Positions 51,656-60,297 of a DNA stretch of 64,000 nucleotides are shown here, in pieces. Source of the DNA: JAKFYM01 sp964416595 (GTDB lineage Bacteria > Bdellovibrionota > UBA1018 > CAIPTA01); assembly GCA_964416595.1 (NCBI GenBank), contig CAYQES010000003.1:62001-126000 (forward strand), in the 5' to 3' direction. The notes beneath the pieces are model-generated. The model searched no databases, was not told where the DNA came from, and saw only the letters and a program-made list of their open reading frames with translations. Both the position numbers and the translations under genes were made by a program. Each line of letters opens with the position of its first letter. The first letter of the stretch is position 1.

Positions 51656-53409
51656 GGCTGCTATTTTTGCTTCTTCTTTTTACAGGGAACGCCGCCGCAG
51701 CTCCAACAAAAGAGTGTGTGCAAATTTTTTACGATCGCAGCCCCGATCCCACTTATTGGATGGGGAAAACATACGCCACTTTTCTCCAAAACCTCTTAGG
51801 GCACTTTCCCGAGTTTCAACAAATCATAAGTCCTATTGAATTGTATAAAAAGGGAGAGATTGAAAACTGCCGAGCCACATTTTACTTGGGCAGCTATTTC
51901 GACAACAAAATCCCAGCAGATTTTCTAGTAGACTACCAAAAAACACAAAAATCTGTGGTGTGGTTTGGCTACTCCATCTGGCAAATGGGAGAAGCTTTTG
52001 AGCAAATATTTGGATATCGATATGATGGATTAACCACCCTCGACAAACAATTAACCGATGAAAAAGGACACCCCACCTTTTTTAAATGGATCACGTATAA
52101 GGGAGAAACCTTTTTTAAATTTGGAGATTGGTCGCTAACTAACCCACAAGAATTTTTGGCCCCTTTCGAGCAAATAATTATTTCAAAAACCCGCTCAGGC
52201 GATACCAGTGTATTATCCACGGCTCGCCACAGCGGACGCGAGATCGAAATTCCCTATGCAATTCGAAACAAGAATCATTTTTATGTGGCCGATATCCCCT
52301 TCAGCTATATGCACGAGGCCGATCGCTATCTAATCACCACCGATCTGCTGTTCGATATACTCAAAGTAGAACCCAAACATAAAAAGCGACTCGCCCTGCT
52401 CCGAATCGAAGATGTACACGCACTCCTGCCACTCTACAATTTATATGGAATGACCAATGTGTTGATTGAAGAAAAAGTGCCCATCAACATTTCGCTCATC
52501 CCTATATTTTTTGACCCACTTTATGTCTATGCACGATCCCAATCTGATGAATACGTGACCATGGATCGAAAAATACAATTTGTTGAATACTTGCGTGAAA
52601 TGCAAAAATTGAATGCAAGCTTCATTTGGCATGGTGTTACCCATCAAACCGGGAGGAGAAAAAATCCTCACAATGGGGCGTCTGGAGACGATTTTGAATT
52701 TTGGCTGTCCCAAGAAAACCGCCCATTGGAAAAAGATAGCGCAAGTTGGGTATTGGACCGGCTAAACGACGGCTTTTATACCATCATGCAAACAAAACTA
52801 GCACCACCCCTAGTTTGGCTTACCCCGCATTACCAGGCCTCCGCTTTAGACTATCTTATCTTCGCCAGGGTTTTTCCATGGAACGTTGGTCGAGTTATCT
52901 ACTTCGAGTTCCAAGCACACAACCTTCCAGCGCACGACCCATCCCACTGGTTTAGTAAACTAGACCCCACAGCTCAAAAGAATCGCATCGACACCTTCAG
53001 TAAAATAAGCATAAAAAATGTATCGCAGCGTTGGAACGGACAATTTTTCCCCTATGAAATACATGGGGACATATACGGCCAAAGAATTATTCCTGAAAAT
53101 TTAGGAAATTCTCAGCCCTATATCAGCGAACATGTGCTTCGAACTCGAACGGCTAAAGAGATTGTACAAGATGCAAAAAGAAACTTGGTGATTAGGGATG
53201 CGTGGGCCTCCTTCTTCTATCACCCCTATTTATTACAGCCCTTCAATTCTGGCGGCAGAGGAGCCTTTCCCGGTGATCCCAAAGAACTTCGCTACATTGT
53301 GCGTGAAATAAAAAAACTTGGATATACGTTCATTAACGCACACCAATTTGCAGAAAAAAACACCAACCCCATTCGACCTGAACCCATCTATCGGGAGATC
53401 CAACAATGA
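51652..53409 (+). CDS. DUF2334 polysaccharide deacetylase-like secreted protein
   Basis: 585 residues with a signal peptide (1-17). An N-terminal alpha/beta domain (about 20-240) precedes a DUF2334 NodB-like domain: LLRIEDVHALL supplies the metal aspartate D254, and WHGVTHQ the histidines H327 and H331. Such domains remove acetyl groups from N-acetylated sugars in the periplasm. The ATG overlaps the synthase stop (ATGA) and its own stop overlaps the next gene the same way. It probably deacetylates the nascent glycan, as the N-terminal domain of PgaB does for PNAG. Confidence 0.82.
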   Translation: MRLLFLLLLFTGNAAAAPTKECVQIFYDRSPDPTYWMGKTYATFLQNLLGHFPEFQQIISPIELYKKGEIENCRATFYLGSYFDNKIPADFLVDYQKTQKSVVWFGYSIWQMGEAFEQIFGYRYDGLTTLDKQLTDEKGHPTFFKWITYKGETFFKFGDWSLTNPQEFLAPFEQIIISKTRSGDTSVLSTARHSGREIEIPYAIRNKNHFYVADIPFSYMHEADRYLITTDLLFDILKVEPKHKKRLALLRIEDVHALLPLYNLYGMTNVLIEEKVPINISLIPIFFDPLYVYARSQSDEYVTMDRKIQFVEYLREMQKLNASFIWHGVTHQTGRRKNPHNGASGDDFEFWLSQENRPLEKDSASWVLDRLNDGFYTIMQTKLAPPLVWLTPHYQASALDYLIFARVFPWNVGRVIYFEFQAHNLPAHDPSHWFSKLDPTAQKNRIDTFSKISIKNVSQRWNGQFFPYEIHGDIYGQRIIPENLGNSQPYISEHVLRTRTAKEIVQDAKRNLVIRDAWASFFYHPYLLQPFNSGGRGAFPGDPKELRYIVREIKKLGYTFINAHQFAEKNTNPIRPEPIYREIQQ

Positions 53410-55127
53410 AAACCATACTTCTTGTGTTATGCGGCCTCATATTAGCCTTTCCGGCCCACGGAGAGTTAAATCTAGAAAAGCCGAACGTGCTCTTAGAAAA
53501 AGCTAAAACCGGAAGAATAGCTTGCCGTGAGGTGATTTTAGATATCCAGCAAAATATTCCGGAGCTAAGAGAACCGGCACTATTCGAAAGCTATTTCTCC
53601 GTTTTGGATGAGCTAGAAATAATCGCTCAAAGCCTCAACCTAGACGACATCTACCCCGACGCTGTAAAAAACCTTGGCCTCCAGATGGTATCTAGTGGCA
53701 TTCGCTGGTTATCGGCCTCCCGTGATTCTATTGAAAAAATACTAGAGTATCATCGCTGGATGAATTCCAATGTGGCTTATTCTTTTGAAGCCAACACAGA
53801 GCTTGAGGCAAAAACGTTAACAGATCCTTTAGCCATAAGAAGATTTGCAACGAACATTGACCTGCTCATTCCTTGGATTAGGAAAAACTTTCCTAACGAA
53901 ACCGGGCTTCTTTTGGGCTATCAAAACCTAATTTCTGATATGGCTGCCAAGTTTCTTTCAAACCCCAATTTAACAGAAGAAGATCGAATTTTTTGGCTGC
54001 AGAAAATTTACTCCACCAATGGATTCAGCGCAGCGCTAAGTGGAATCCAAAGTGAAATCCTTACCACAACAAAAGAAAATAAATTTCTTTTACACCAATA
54101 TATTCGGCGCCTTCTCTCTCTCGCCCAGAAAATTAAATCAGGAGAAAATCAACCTATTTGGCTCATGGATCAGTTGGGTGAAATTGCCGGCGAAGCCGCA
54201 ATTCGCATGGTAGATTACAGGGAGCGTTTTATCGTGGGCGAATTCTCTGGCCTCTTAGATCTACTCAGGGCAAAGCATCTAAAATTCTTTTCTGCACAAT
54301 GGATGATGTCGGATCGTGTTCCTAATGATGAATATGCGGAAGATTATCTAGATCTCACCCGCGTGCTGCTACAATACTTGAGCCAAAACAATCTAGAAAA
54401 AGAATCAGACGATATTTCACGTTTTCTCGCACTCTATGCAGCCTCTGTAATGGCAAAAAGTAAGCGCCTTGAAGGCACCTACAATCTTCGTGATCGGCAT
54501 GGCAAGAGCTGGAAGTTCACAGCAGTTTTAGCAAGAGAATCCACTCTATTTGTGGCGCTTGAAGATGCCGATGGTTTTGTTCGTAAATCTTTCTATAATG
54601 TTAGCTACGGGATTGAAAACGACACTTTTGTAGCATCCGAGCGAGAATTAGATACAGATCCAGCTCGCAATCTGACTATCAAATTTAAGCTCATCGGTGA
54701 TGGAAAAATTGAAGTCCGCGATCTCATGGCTTTGCCTGGAGAGCAAATTTTGAAAGGGAAAAAGTCTGAAACCTATCCCAACTATTTTCTCCAAGCAGAT
54801 CCAAATCCCATAGATCCTTCGGGCACTTACCAGGGCATGGTACATTTTGGTAAAAATTTTAGTATTAAAATGAACTTGGTAGTAACGAGCTTTCATGGCC
54901 ACACTCTCGGTCGCATGTCTGATGAAAATCAAACCATGTTCCTCGATCTGAATGTTGGCACCAGAGGAGTAGACTCCGTGCTCTATCTGACAACCGGTAG
55001 ACGCCAGCGCACCAACTGGGTTCAACTAAGGGGTGTTGTAAAAAATGGCACCTTCCGAGGTTTTGTGATCAATGGTGGCCGCGGAATTTCAGCCAAAGAA
55101 TTTATTTTAAAGAAAATTTCTAACTAG
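53406..55127 (+). CDS. Unrecognised periplasmic protein, helical domain plus two beta modules
   Basis: Not recognised. The 573 residues begin with a signal peptide (1-19). Residues 20-350 are nearly all amphipathic helices without obvious TPR consensus. Two beta-rich modules follow (about 354-450 and 470-573), both opening with GTY (EGTYNLRD and SGTYQGMV) and so perhaps an internal duplication. It is coupled on both sides: ATGA overlap with the deacetylase gene and 12 bp to the hydrolase gene. It may be a scaffold linking synthase and outer-membrane pore or a glycan-binding protein. The gene is AT-rich relative to lpxC or anmK. Confidence 0.7.
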   Translation: MKTILLVLCGLILAFPAHGELNLEKPNVLLEKAKTGRIACREVILDIQQNIPELREPALFESYFSVLDELEIIAQSLNLDDIYPDAVKNLGLQMVSSGIRWLSASRDSIEKILEYHRWMNSNVAYSFEANTELEAKTLTDPLAIRRFATNIDLLIPWIRKNFPNETGLLLGYQNLISDMAAKFLSNPNLTEEDRIFWLQKIYSTNGFSAALSGIQSEILTTTKENKFLLHQYIRRLLSLAQKIKSGENQPIWLMDQLGEIAGEAAIRMVDYRERFIVGEFSGLLDLLRAKHLKFFSAQWMMSDRVPNDEYAEDYLDLTRVLLQYLSQNNLEKESDDISRFLALYAASVMAKSKRLEGTYNLRDRHGKSWKFTAVLARESTLFVALEDADGFVRKSFYNVSYGIENDTFVASERELDTDPARNLTIKFKLIGDGKIEVRDLMALPGEQILKGKKSETYPNYFLQADPNPIDPSGTYQGMVHFGKNFSIKMNLVVTSFHGHTLGRMSDENQTMFLDLNVGTRGVDSVLYLTTGRRQRTNWVQLRGVVKNGTFRGFVINGGRGISAKEFILKKISN

Positions 55128-55139
55128 AAGAGGAATATC

Positions 55140-56396
55140 ATGAAAGCTTTAATCTTATTGTCCTTGTTATGCATCCCAACCAATCCAGCAGAAGCCATGA
55201 ATATGGTTAGGGGATTCAATCTCACCGAATCCCAGCACTTTCCTTATGACGCCGCCTCCGATGGCATAGAAAAAACCCCTGCCCAGGTGGCCGTGGATCA
55301 GGCTCTGCGCCTGGGCGCAAATCACATTATCTTGAATGTCCGAGCCACTATGGTTGGCCCATACTCCACAGAAATTATCCCTGTTACTCCGCCGGCCGAT
55401 CGATCCAATGAAATGAAACGCATGTCCCGTCTAATTAAATACATTAAATCTAAAGGCATGACCGTTGGCCTACGCCCCATCTTTTTTGTGGTCGGCCCTA
55501 ATGGAGAGTTCCCCTATAAAGAAAAAATGGCAGACGGCACAGAGAAAATCTGGTGGCACGGAAACATCCAACCCAAAGATCCAAATCGCTGGTTTGAGAG
55601 CTTCCGCGTTTTCTTAGATGGTTATATTACGATCGCCAAATTCGCCAAGGTGGAAGAATTCACTGTAGGAGCTGAACTATATTCGATGACCGTTGGGTTA
55701 GAAGACCAATGGAGAGAATACCCATACGGATTTCCTGGCCGATGGCTCGAGCTATTGCGTTATGTGAGAAGCAAATTGCCAAATGCTCGATTAATGTATG
55801 ACATCAATTTCACAGATGACAGCGTGAGTGGCGGAGATTTTACGGCCCTGGGTGGAGAGTTCGAACGCTGGCGCTACCGAATCGTTGATCTTGCAGATCG
55901 AACCAACCCAGAGGAGAAAAAAATCTGGTTAGACTTAACCACATTTTGGAAAGAGCTCGATGCTGTGGGTATCGATATGTATCGATCTTTGGCCAGTCAC
56001 ACGCAAGAAATACCTTCAGACTACGAGCAACTAGTGGCACTCCTACGCCAAAGAACCGACTCCTTCGCCACACAAATGGACAACACCTTAACCGAAATAT
56101 CCATAACGCTAGATATGGAAAAACCTGTCATTTTTAAGGAATTGGGCTACCGCTCCGTGGAGAAGGGATTTATCGATCCCTTTAGCTATGCAGGCGAAGG
56201 CACTTTGAATGTTTTGCACCAAGCCGCGGCTTTCCAAGCAGTATTTTCTTCTTTTTGGGAACCTCAGTGGCCTTGGTTTAAGGGCTTTAATTTCTGGGAA
56301 ATCGCCGTGGATCCGTCCAAAACAGGATCAGGAGATAACGGCTTTAGCCCTGTGTACAAAGAAGAAACTGAAACGGTGTTAAGAAAATACTGGTGA
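55140..56396 (+). CDS. Periplasmic GH113-like glycoside hydrolase
   Basis: 418 residues: signal peptide (1-19) and a TIM-barrel hydrolase of the GH-A type. The two expected carboxylates are visible: EFTVGAELYS (acid/base E179, at the end of strand 4) and FKELGYRS (nucleophile E334, strand 7), the latter close to the TEIGYRS motif of GH113 mannanases. GAGGA lies seven bases before the ATG. As the last gene of the cluster it likely trims the exported polymer, comparable to the hydrolase half of PgaB. Substrate is unknown; a ManNAc or mannose polymer is inferred from wecB. Confidence 0.78.
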   Translation: MKALILLSLLCIPTNPAEAMNMVRGFNLTESQHFPYDAASDGIEKTPAQVAVDQALRLGANHIILNVRATMVGPYSTEIIPVTPPADRSNEMKRMSRLIKYIKSKGMTVGLRPIFFVVGPNGEFPYKEKMADGTEKIWWHGNIQPKDPNRWFESFRVFLDGYITIAKFAKVEEFTVGAELYSMTVGLEDQWREYPYGFPGRWLELLRYVRSKLPNARLMYDINFTDDSVSGGDFTALGGEFERWRYRIVDLADRTNPEEKKIWLDLTTFWKELDAVGIDMYRSLASHTQEIPSDYEQLVALLRQRTDSFATQMDNTLTEISITLDMEKPVIFKELGYRSVEKGFIDPFSYAGEGTLNVLHQAAAFQAVFSSFWEPQWPWFKGFNFWEIAVDPSKTGSGDNGFSPVYKEETETVLRKYW

Positions 56397-56473
56397 TTGT
56401 TGCATAGCACTTTCTTCACCAACACTGGAATTGAACTCTTGCGATTCTTCTAGCTCAAGATAAGCTAGAAAGA

Positions 56474-57634
56474 ATGAAAAAAAACTTCACCCTCGGCCTC
56501 ATGAGCGGCACCAGCGTGGATGCCATCGATGGCGCCCTGCTCGAAACCAGCGGCGCCAAAGATCATCTGCTGCTCCACCTGCAATTTCCTTATAAAAAAG
56601 ATTTGCGGGATGAAATCCTCGGCCTCATCCGCAGCCCCTCCATAACCTTGCCTAATCTCACCCGCCTCCACTACGCCATTGGCGAAGCCTTTGCGGAAGC
56701 CGGGGAAAAAACGATCCAGACAGCTCTCAAAAAGAAGCTTCTAAAAAAACGCGGCGATCTCACCGTAATCGGCTCCCACGGGCAAACTGTTTTCCATGAT
56801 CCCGAAGGCAAACGCACGCTGCAAATCGGGGAGTCGGCCCTGATCGCGGCCCGCACAGGCATAACTACCGTGAGTGATTTCCGCGCGGCCGATACAGCCT
56901 TAGGCGGCGAAGGCGCACCCCTTCTCCCCTACTATCACCAGCGGCTTTTCCAAAAAGAAGCCCGCAAGGGCGTTGTGGTGCAGAACTTGGGCGGCATCGC
57001 TAACTTCACCTACCTCGGACCAAAACAAAAAATATTTGCCTTGGACACCGGCCCCGCCAACTGCCTCCTCGATGGCGCCATCCAAACCTTAAGCCACGGC
57101 AAAACACCCTATGATAAAGGCGGCGCCTTAGCGAAGCTCGGCCGCTTGAGCCCCGAACTCCTCCGCACCCTCTCTGAGAACCCAGAAGTAGCAGCCTTCC
57201 GCCGCCGTCGCGCGCCCAAAAGCACGGGGCGGGAACTATTCAGCCCCAGCTATCTACAAAACGCCATGGCCGAACACCCCCATCTTTTACCCGAAGATCT
57301 ATTGCACACCCTCAGCCACTTCACGGTGCTGCTCTTGGCGGAAGCCTATGAAAAAGAAATCCTCTCCCGGCGCTACCCCTTAAGCACCGTGGTAGTAGCG
57401 GGAGGAGGAGCCAAAAACGAATTCCTTCTGTCTCTTCTTCAGTGCCATTTTCCCAACGTGGAATTCCTTACCATGGAAGATTACGGCTGGAACTCCCAGG
57501 CGCTCGAAGCCCAAGCCTTTGGTCACTTCGCTTTATGCACTTTGCAAAAAAAGCCCATCACCTTTGCCTCCACCACCGGCACTCGGCAACCGGCCATTTG
57601 CGGAAAAATTAACCCGGCTCAAGGCTGTATCTAA
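56474..57634 (+). CDS. anmK: Anhydro-N-acetylmuramic acid kinase
   Basis: Peptidoglycan-recycling kinase that opens and phosphorylates anhydro-MurNAc, 386 residues. Motifs: LMSGTSVDAIDGALL at the N-terminus (phosphate and substrate site), GSHGQTVFHDP, FRAADTALGGEGAPL with the catalytic Asp, LGGIANFTYL, DTGPANCLLDG and VVAGGGAKNEFLL. Own transcription unit or read-through from the polysaccharide cluster 77 bp upstream. Confidence 0.95.
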   Translation: MKKNFTLGLMSGTSVDAIDGALLETSGAKDHLLLHLQFPYKKDLRDEILGLIRSPSITLPNLTRLHYAIGEAFAEAGEKTIQTALKKKLLKKRGDLTVIGSHGQTVFHDPEGKRTLQIGESALIAARTGITTVSDFRAADTALGGEGAPLLPYYHQRLFQKEARKGVVVQNLGGIANFTYLGPKQKIFALDTGPANCLLDGAIQTLSHGKTPYDKGGALAKLGRLSPELLRTLSENPEVAAFRRRRAPKSTGRELFSPSYLQNAMAEHPHLLPEDLLHTLSHFTVLLLAEAYEKEILSRRYPLSTVVVAGGGAKNEFLLSLLQCHFPNVEFLTMEDYGWNSQALEAQAFGHFALCTLQKKPITFASTTGTRQPAICGKINPAQGCI

Positions 57635-57780
57635 AACAACACAGTGAACTGCTCTGGACTATCTCCCATTTAACACGTCCACTATTCCAGGTGCGCTCTT
57701 TATGGCCCCGCATAATTTTAAACCACTGTTTTTATTGAAGTTTTTTTCATAAATAGCCCTTGGCATTTAGTCGGCTATTA

Positions 57781-57795
57781 TGGCATATCCCTTGC
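57781..57795 (+). promoter_or_regulatory. Sigma54-like promoter element before lpxC
   Basis: TGGCAT-ATCCC-TTGC matches the sigma54 consensus TGGCAC-N5-TTGC with a single mismatch and correct spacing of the GG and GC pairs. Transcription would begin near 57807, only about six bases before the lpxC ATG and within its AGG ribosome site, so it may be a chance match. Confidence 0.25.
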
Positions 57796-57812
57796 GCTAG
57801 CTTAATTAGGTT

Positions 57813-58721
57813 ATGAAAAATCAGAAGACATTAAAGCAATCGGTTTCTATCTCTGGCATCGGCCTCCACTCCGGGAAACGAGTGACTCTCACTCTCCATC
57901 CCGCCCGGGCCAATACCGGCATCCGCTTCCAACGAACGGATTTGCCTAAGGCCATCGAGATCCAAGGCAATGTACGCAACGTGCACTCTACCACTTTAGC
58001 CACCACACTTTCCGCCGGTGAAGCCAAGATCTCCACCGTAGAACACCTCATGAGTGCCCTCTGGGCCATGGGCATTGATAACGTGCTCTGTGCTGTAGAC
58101 GGCGAAGAAGTACCCATCCTCGACGGTAGCGCTGTTCCCTTTGCCCAGCTCATCCAAAAGGCTGGAGTGAAAACCCAACGCTCTCCCCGCCGTTTTTTGG
58201 TGGCCTTAAAAACCATCGAAGTGCGCAGTGGCGATAAGTGGGCTGTCTTAAAACCCTCCCGTGAATTCAAGATCAAGTACACCATCGATTTTCCCCACCC
58301 CGTGATCGGCCGCCAAGATTTCGAATTTAATTCCAATACCAACTTCCTCCAAGAGATTGCTCCCTGCCGAACCTTTGGCTTTTTAAAAGATGTGGAACGT
58401 ATGCAGGCCATGGGTTTAGCCCTCGGCGGATCTTTACAAAATGCCGTTGTGCTCGACGACCAAAAGGCCCTCAACCCCGAAGGCCTCCGCTTCCCCAATG
58501 AATTCGTACGGCACAAGGTATTGGACGCCATCGGCGATTTCTCCCTGATCGGTTACCCTATCCTGGCCGAGATCGAGCTCCACCGGGCCGGCCACGAGCT
58601 GCAAACCCGCCTCGTGCACGAGCTCCTAGAGCAACCCGGTGCCTACGCCATCTATGTGCCCGAGAGCGCCGAGGAGCTGGAAAATCATCTCTGTTTAGCT
58701 CAAACCGCCTACGGCGTGTAA
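57813..58721 (+). CDS. lpxC: UDP-3-O-acyl-N-acetylglucosamine deacetylase
   Basis: Zinc deacetylase and committed step of lipid A synthesis, 302 residues. Zinc ligands H78 (STVEHLMSAL), H234 and D238 (RHKVLDAIGD), catalytic base E77 and the C-terminal AGHELQ histidine (H261) are all present. It stands apart from the main lpx operon, as in many Gram-negatives. The ATG has AGG two bases upstream plus tt, a short spacing. Confidence 0.97.
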   Translation: MKNQKTLKQSVSISGIGLHSGKRVTLTLHPARANTGIRFQRTDLPKAIEIQGNVRNVHSTTLATTLSAGEAKISTVEHLMSALWAMGIDNVLCAVDGEEVPILDGSAVPFAQLIQKAGVKTQRSPRRFLVALKTIEVRSGDKWAVLKPSREFKIKYTIDFPHPVIGRQDFEFNSNTNFLQEIAPCRTFGFLKDVERMQAMGLALGGSLQNAVVLDDQKALNPEGLRFPNEFVRHKVLDAIGDFSLIGYPILAEIELHRAGHELQTRLVHELLEQPGAYAIYVPESAEELENHLCLAQTAYGV

Positions 58722-58791
58722 CTGCCTCTTCTTTTATTAAACTATTTTCATAGAGGCCAAAGTTTCTCAGGCTTTTCGCCGATAAAAAGAC

Positions 58792-60297
58792 ATGCGCATT
58801 TTTTTACTAAGCATCCTTGCCTTCTTTTCCAGCCCCCTCCTACACGCTGGCGAAAAAAAAGCTGACGGCCTGCCCGTTTTTAAAGAGTGCCAAGCAGAAC
58901 TAGCAAATCTCTCCCTAGATGCCAAAGTAAAGAACGATCTCGCCTTAGCTTTCAGCCCTCCCAATCCCGGAACATTAATAGAAACCATACAGCAGCTTTT
59001 TCCCGGACTCCTAACGGCCGTTGAAACCCAGGGCAAACAACAGTGGAAACTTACCGGCACCAAGGTAACAGTGCACATGGAAATCGACGATCCAGTCCGC
59101 AAAGTAGAGTGCGCAAAAACCGGCGTGAGTGGCCTCTATCTTTCTGATGTCCAAAACCCGAAGTTAATACTCTGCTCGGCGCCATCCCAGGCAGATCTAT
59201 TAGATATTTTCCGCCACGAAGCCACCCACGCGCTGCAGTTTAATGGCGGCAGCCAAGAGCAAAGAGATAAACTCCTCTCATTTATTAGCCCTATCAATAA
59301 TGTTAGCTCCCTTGCCAAAGAATACAGTATGTCTCCAAAGGCCGCAGCCAACTATGAAAGCACCAATGGCGAACACAACCGCGCTTCCGCTGAAGCCACG
59401 TTCAATGCCTCTGAGGAATTAATAAAACGCCTACTCAATCCCATACAAGGCGGTCACGGGAGCTCCTTTGGCTTGCTCTCCACCTTGGGGAACATACGTA
59501 TCTCGCAAATGGATCCGCTTTCTCTCCAGTGGTCCGCCAACTTTGATCGGCATGGCGGGGAAGAAAAATTTAAAAACCAACTTCACCAAAGAACCCTCAG
59601 CGCAGAAAAAGGCTGTAAGAATCAAGAATCTACTCCAATGCAATTAAAAGCGCCCGACCCGCTTTGCCCTTTCGTTTCTTGGCTAAAAGAAAATTCGTAT
59701 TGCCACGAAAAAAAATCTTATAATGCAGAAAATATTTGGGGCTGCCTCAAACAGTTCGCACGCACGGAACTTGCTCAAATCGAGCGTGTGGCTGCCATTT
59801 CCGATACCAACAAAAAAAGCATTTATGATTTTGTGAAAGCTACTTATCAGAACGCCTGCTTTCCAATTTCTTCTTTTTGCACAGAATCTCAAGCACATAT
59901 GGCCGCCCACTTAGCAAAAGCCGTTCGAACGATTAATGCGCAAAAATCTGGTTTAAGCGAAAAATGCCAAATAGTGGCATGGAGCCCCGGGCTCGATCCA
60001 AATTCTTCGATTGCTAAAGAAACCTTAGCGCGCGTGCAAAAGGATATTTTAGGCCCCTATAACCAATCAGGCTGGCAGGGCTTACAAAACTCCACGAGAA
60101 ACAATGTGCGAAAAACAATCGATAGCCCGGAAGTTTATGGAGGGCTCTACTCCGCGCTCAATGGTTTCCGCGATCTCACACCTAAAGTTTGCCAAAAAAC
60201 TTTAACGCCAGCGCAATGCCGGGCTTACCCACGGGAGGAATCATCAATAAAACAAAATGTGGAACCTGCAGCTCCTAAAAGCGAACAAGGTATCTAA
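58792..60297 (+). CDS. Secreted HExxH protein, putative zinc metallopeptidase
   Basis: Family not recognised. The 501 residues start with a signal peptide (1-19). HEATH at 142-146 matches the HExxH zinc motif in a hydrophobic helix (DIFRHEATHALQF), and an acidic helix with EHNRASAEATFN (194-205) could give the third ligand (E201) as in gluzincins. About a dozen cysteines in the mature part suggest disulfides. The C-terminal 200 residues are helical and without known motif. A role in envelope remodelling or, in a predator, prey digestion is speculation. Confidence 0.7.
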   Translation: MRIFLLSILAFFSSPLLHAGEKKADGLPVFKECQAELANLSLDAKVKNDLALAFSPPNPGTLIETIQQLFPGLLTAVETQGKQQWKLTGTKVTVHMEIDDPVRKVECAKTGVSGLYLSDVQNPKLILCSAPSQADLLDIFRHEATHALQFNGGSQEQRDKLLSFISPINNVSSLAKEYSMSPKAAANYESTNGEHNRASAEATFNASEELIKRLLNPIQGGHGSSFGLLSTLGNIRISQMDPLSLQWSANFDRHGGEEKFKNQLHQRTLSAEKGCKNQESTPMQLKAPDPLCPFVSWLKENSYCHEKKSYNAENIWGCLKQFARTELAQIERVAAISDTNKKSIYDFVKATYQNACFPISSFCTESQAHMAAHLAKAVRTINAQKSGLSEKCQIVAWSPGLDPNSSIAKETLARVQKDILGPYNQSGWQGLQNSTRNNVRKTIDSPEVYGGLYSALNGFRDLTPKVCQKTLTPAQCRAYPREESSIKQNVEPAAPKSEQGI

